Positions 16,359-16,367 of a stretch of DNA of 16,367 bases are shown here, piece after piece. Position 1 is the stretch's first letter; each line of letters begins with the position of its first letter. The position numbers and the translations under genes were made by a program. This DNA is from Deinococcus sp. (lineage in GTDB: Bacteria; Deinococcota; Deinococci; Deinococcales; Deinococcaceae), in NCBI GenBank assembly GCA_018260375.1, contig JAGLBF010000017.1, positions 1 through 16,367 of the forward strand, read 5' to 3'. Below the pieces are notes generated by a model that ran no database searches, was not told the origin of the DNA, and saw only the letters and a program-made list of their open reading frames with translations.

Positions 16359-16367
16359 GCATTGAGA

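Overview
The window looks like a chromosomal segment of a Deinococcus-type bacterium that contains the replication origin. The reasons are gene content and order (pyk and eno next to dnaN and a DnaA-box array, an arrangement I recall from Deinococcus radiodurans), several starts that look leaderless, and a dense family of short intergenic repeats like the small noncoding repeats described for Deinococcus. The genus is inferred from memory of gene order and style, not from a search.

Left part (1-3730). A repeat-filled edge is followed by rimO (minus strand), which methylthiolates ribosomal protein S12. A divergent MFS sugar-efflux type transporter (plus) comes next, and the rimO/MFS intergenic region holds a decaying array of six 16-bp units. 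Then comes the tmRNA gene ssrA with encoded CCA and a strong terminator.

Middle part (3730-9170). In order: a small secreted DUF11-like protein with its own promoter and terminator; a tRNA-Pro(GGG) on the minus strand with a near-consensus promoter and terminator; a PBP4-type D-Ala-D-Ala carboxypeptidase (dacB); and an Rrf2/YwnA-type regulator. After these lies a compact copper cassette: copZ, a secreted DUF305 protein overlapping it by ATGA, and csoR. The cassette has a promoter whose spacer carries a CsoR-like operator, and transcription is predicted to start on the copZ ATG itself. This CsoR has a Cys-His-His ligand set instead of Cys-His-Cys.

Right part (9170-15815), all on the minus strand: tkt (transketolase), pyk (pyruvate kinase), eno (enolase) and dnaN (sliding clamp). 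Between tkt and pyk lie three exact DnaA boxes, two forming a perfect head-to-head inverted repeat, about 4.7 kb from the main origin.

Right edge (15816-16367) is oriC: an AT-rich stretch, six DnaA-trio triplets, a short GC stretch and eleven exact TTATCCACA boxes in both orientations, split by an AT-rich 9-bp palindrome. A promoter and a Shine-Dalgarno-like GGGAGG at the very end point to a rightward gene starting at or just past the edge, presumably dnaA.

The main unexplained structure is a modular repeat family bounded by ATACRGATTCC / GGAATCCGTAT inverted ends. It occupies most intergenic gaps (1-127, 4658-4720, 5024-5120, 6699-6897, 7024-7158, 8960-9169, 11225-11300) in different module combinations, and one shared module has its arms flipped relative to a fixed 13-nt centre.
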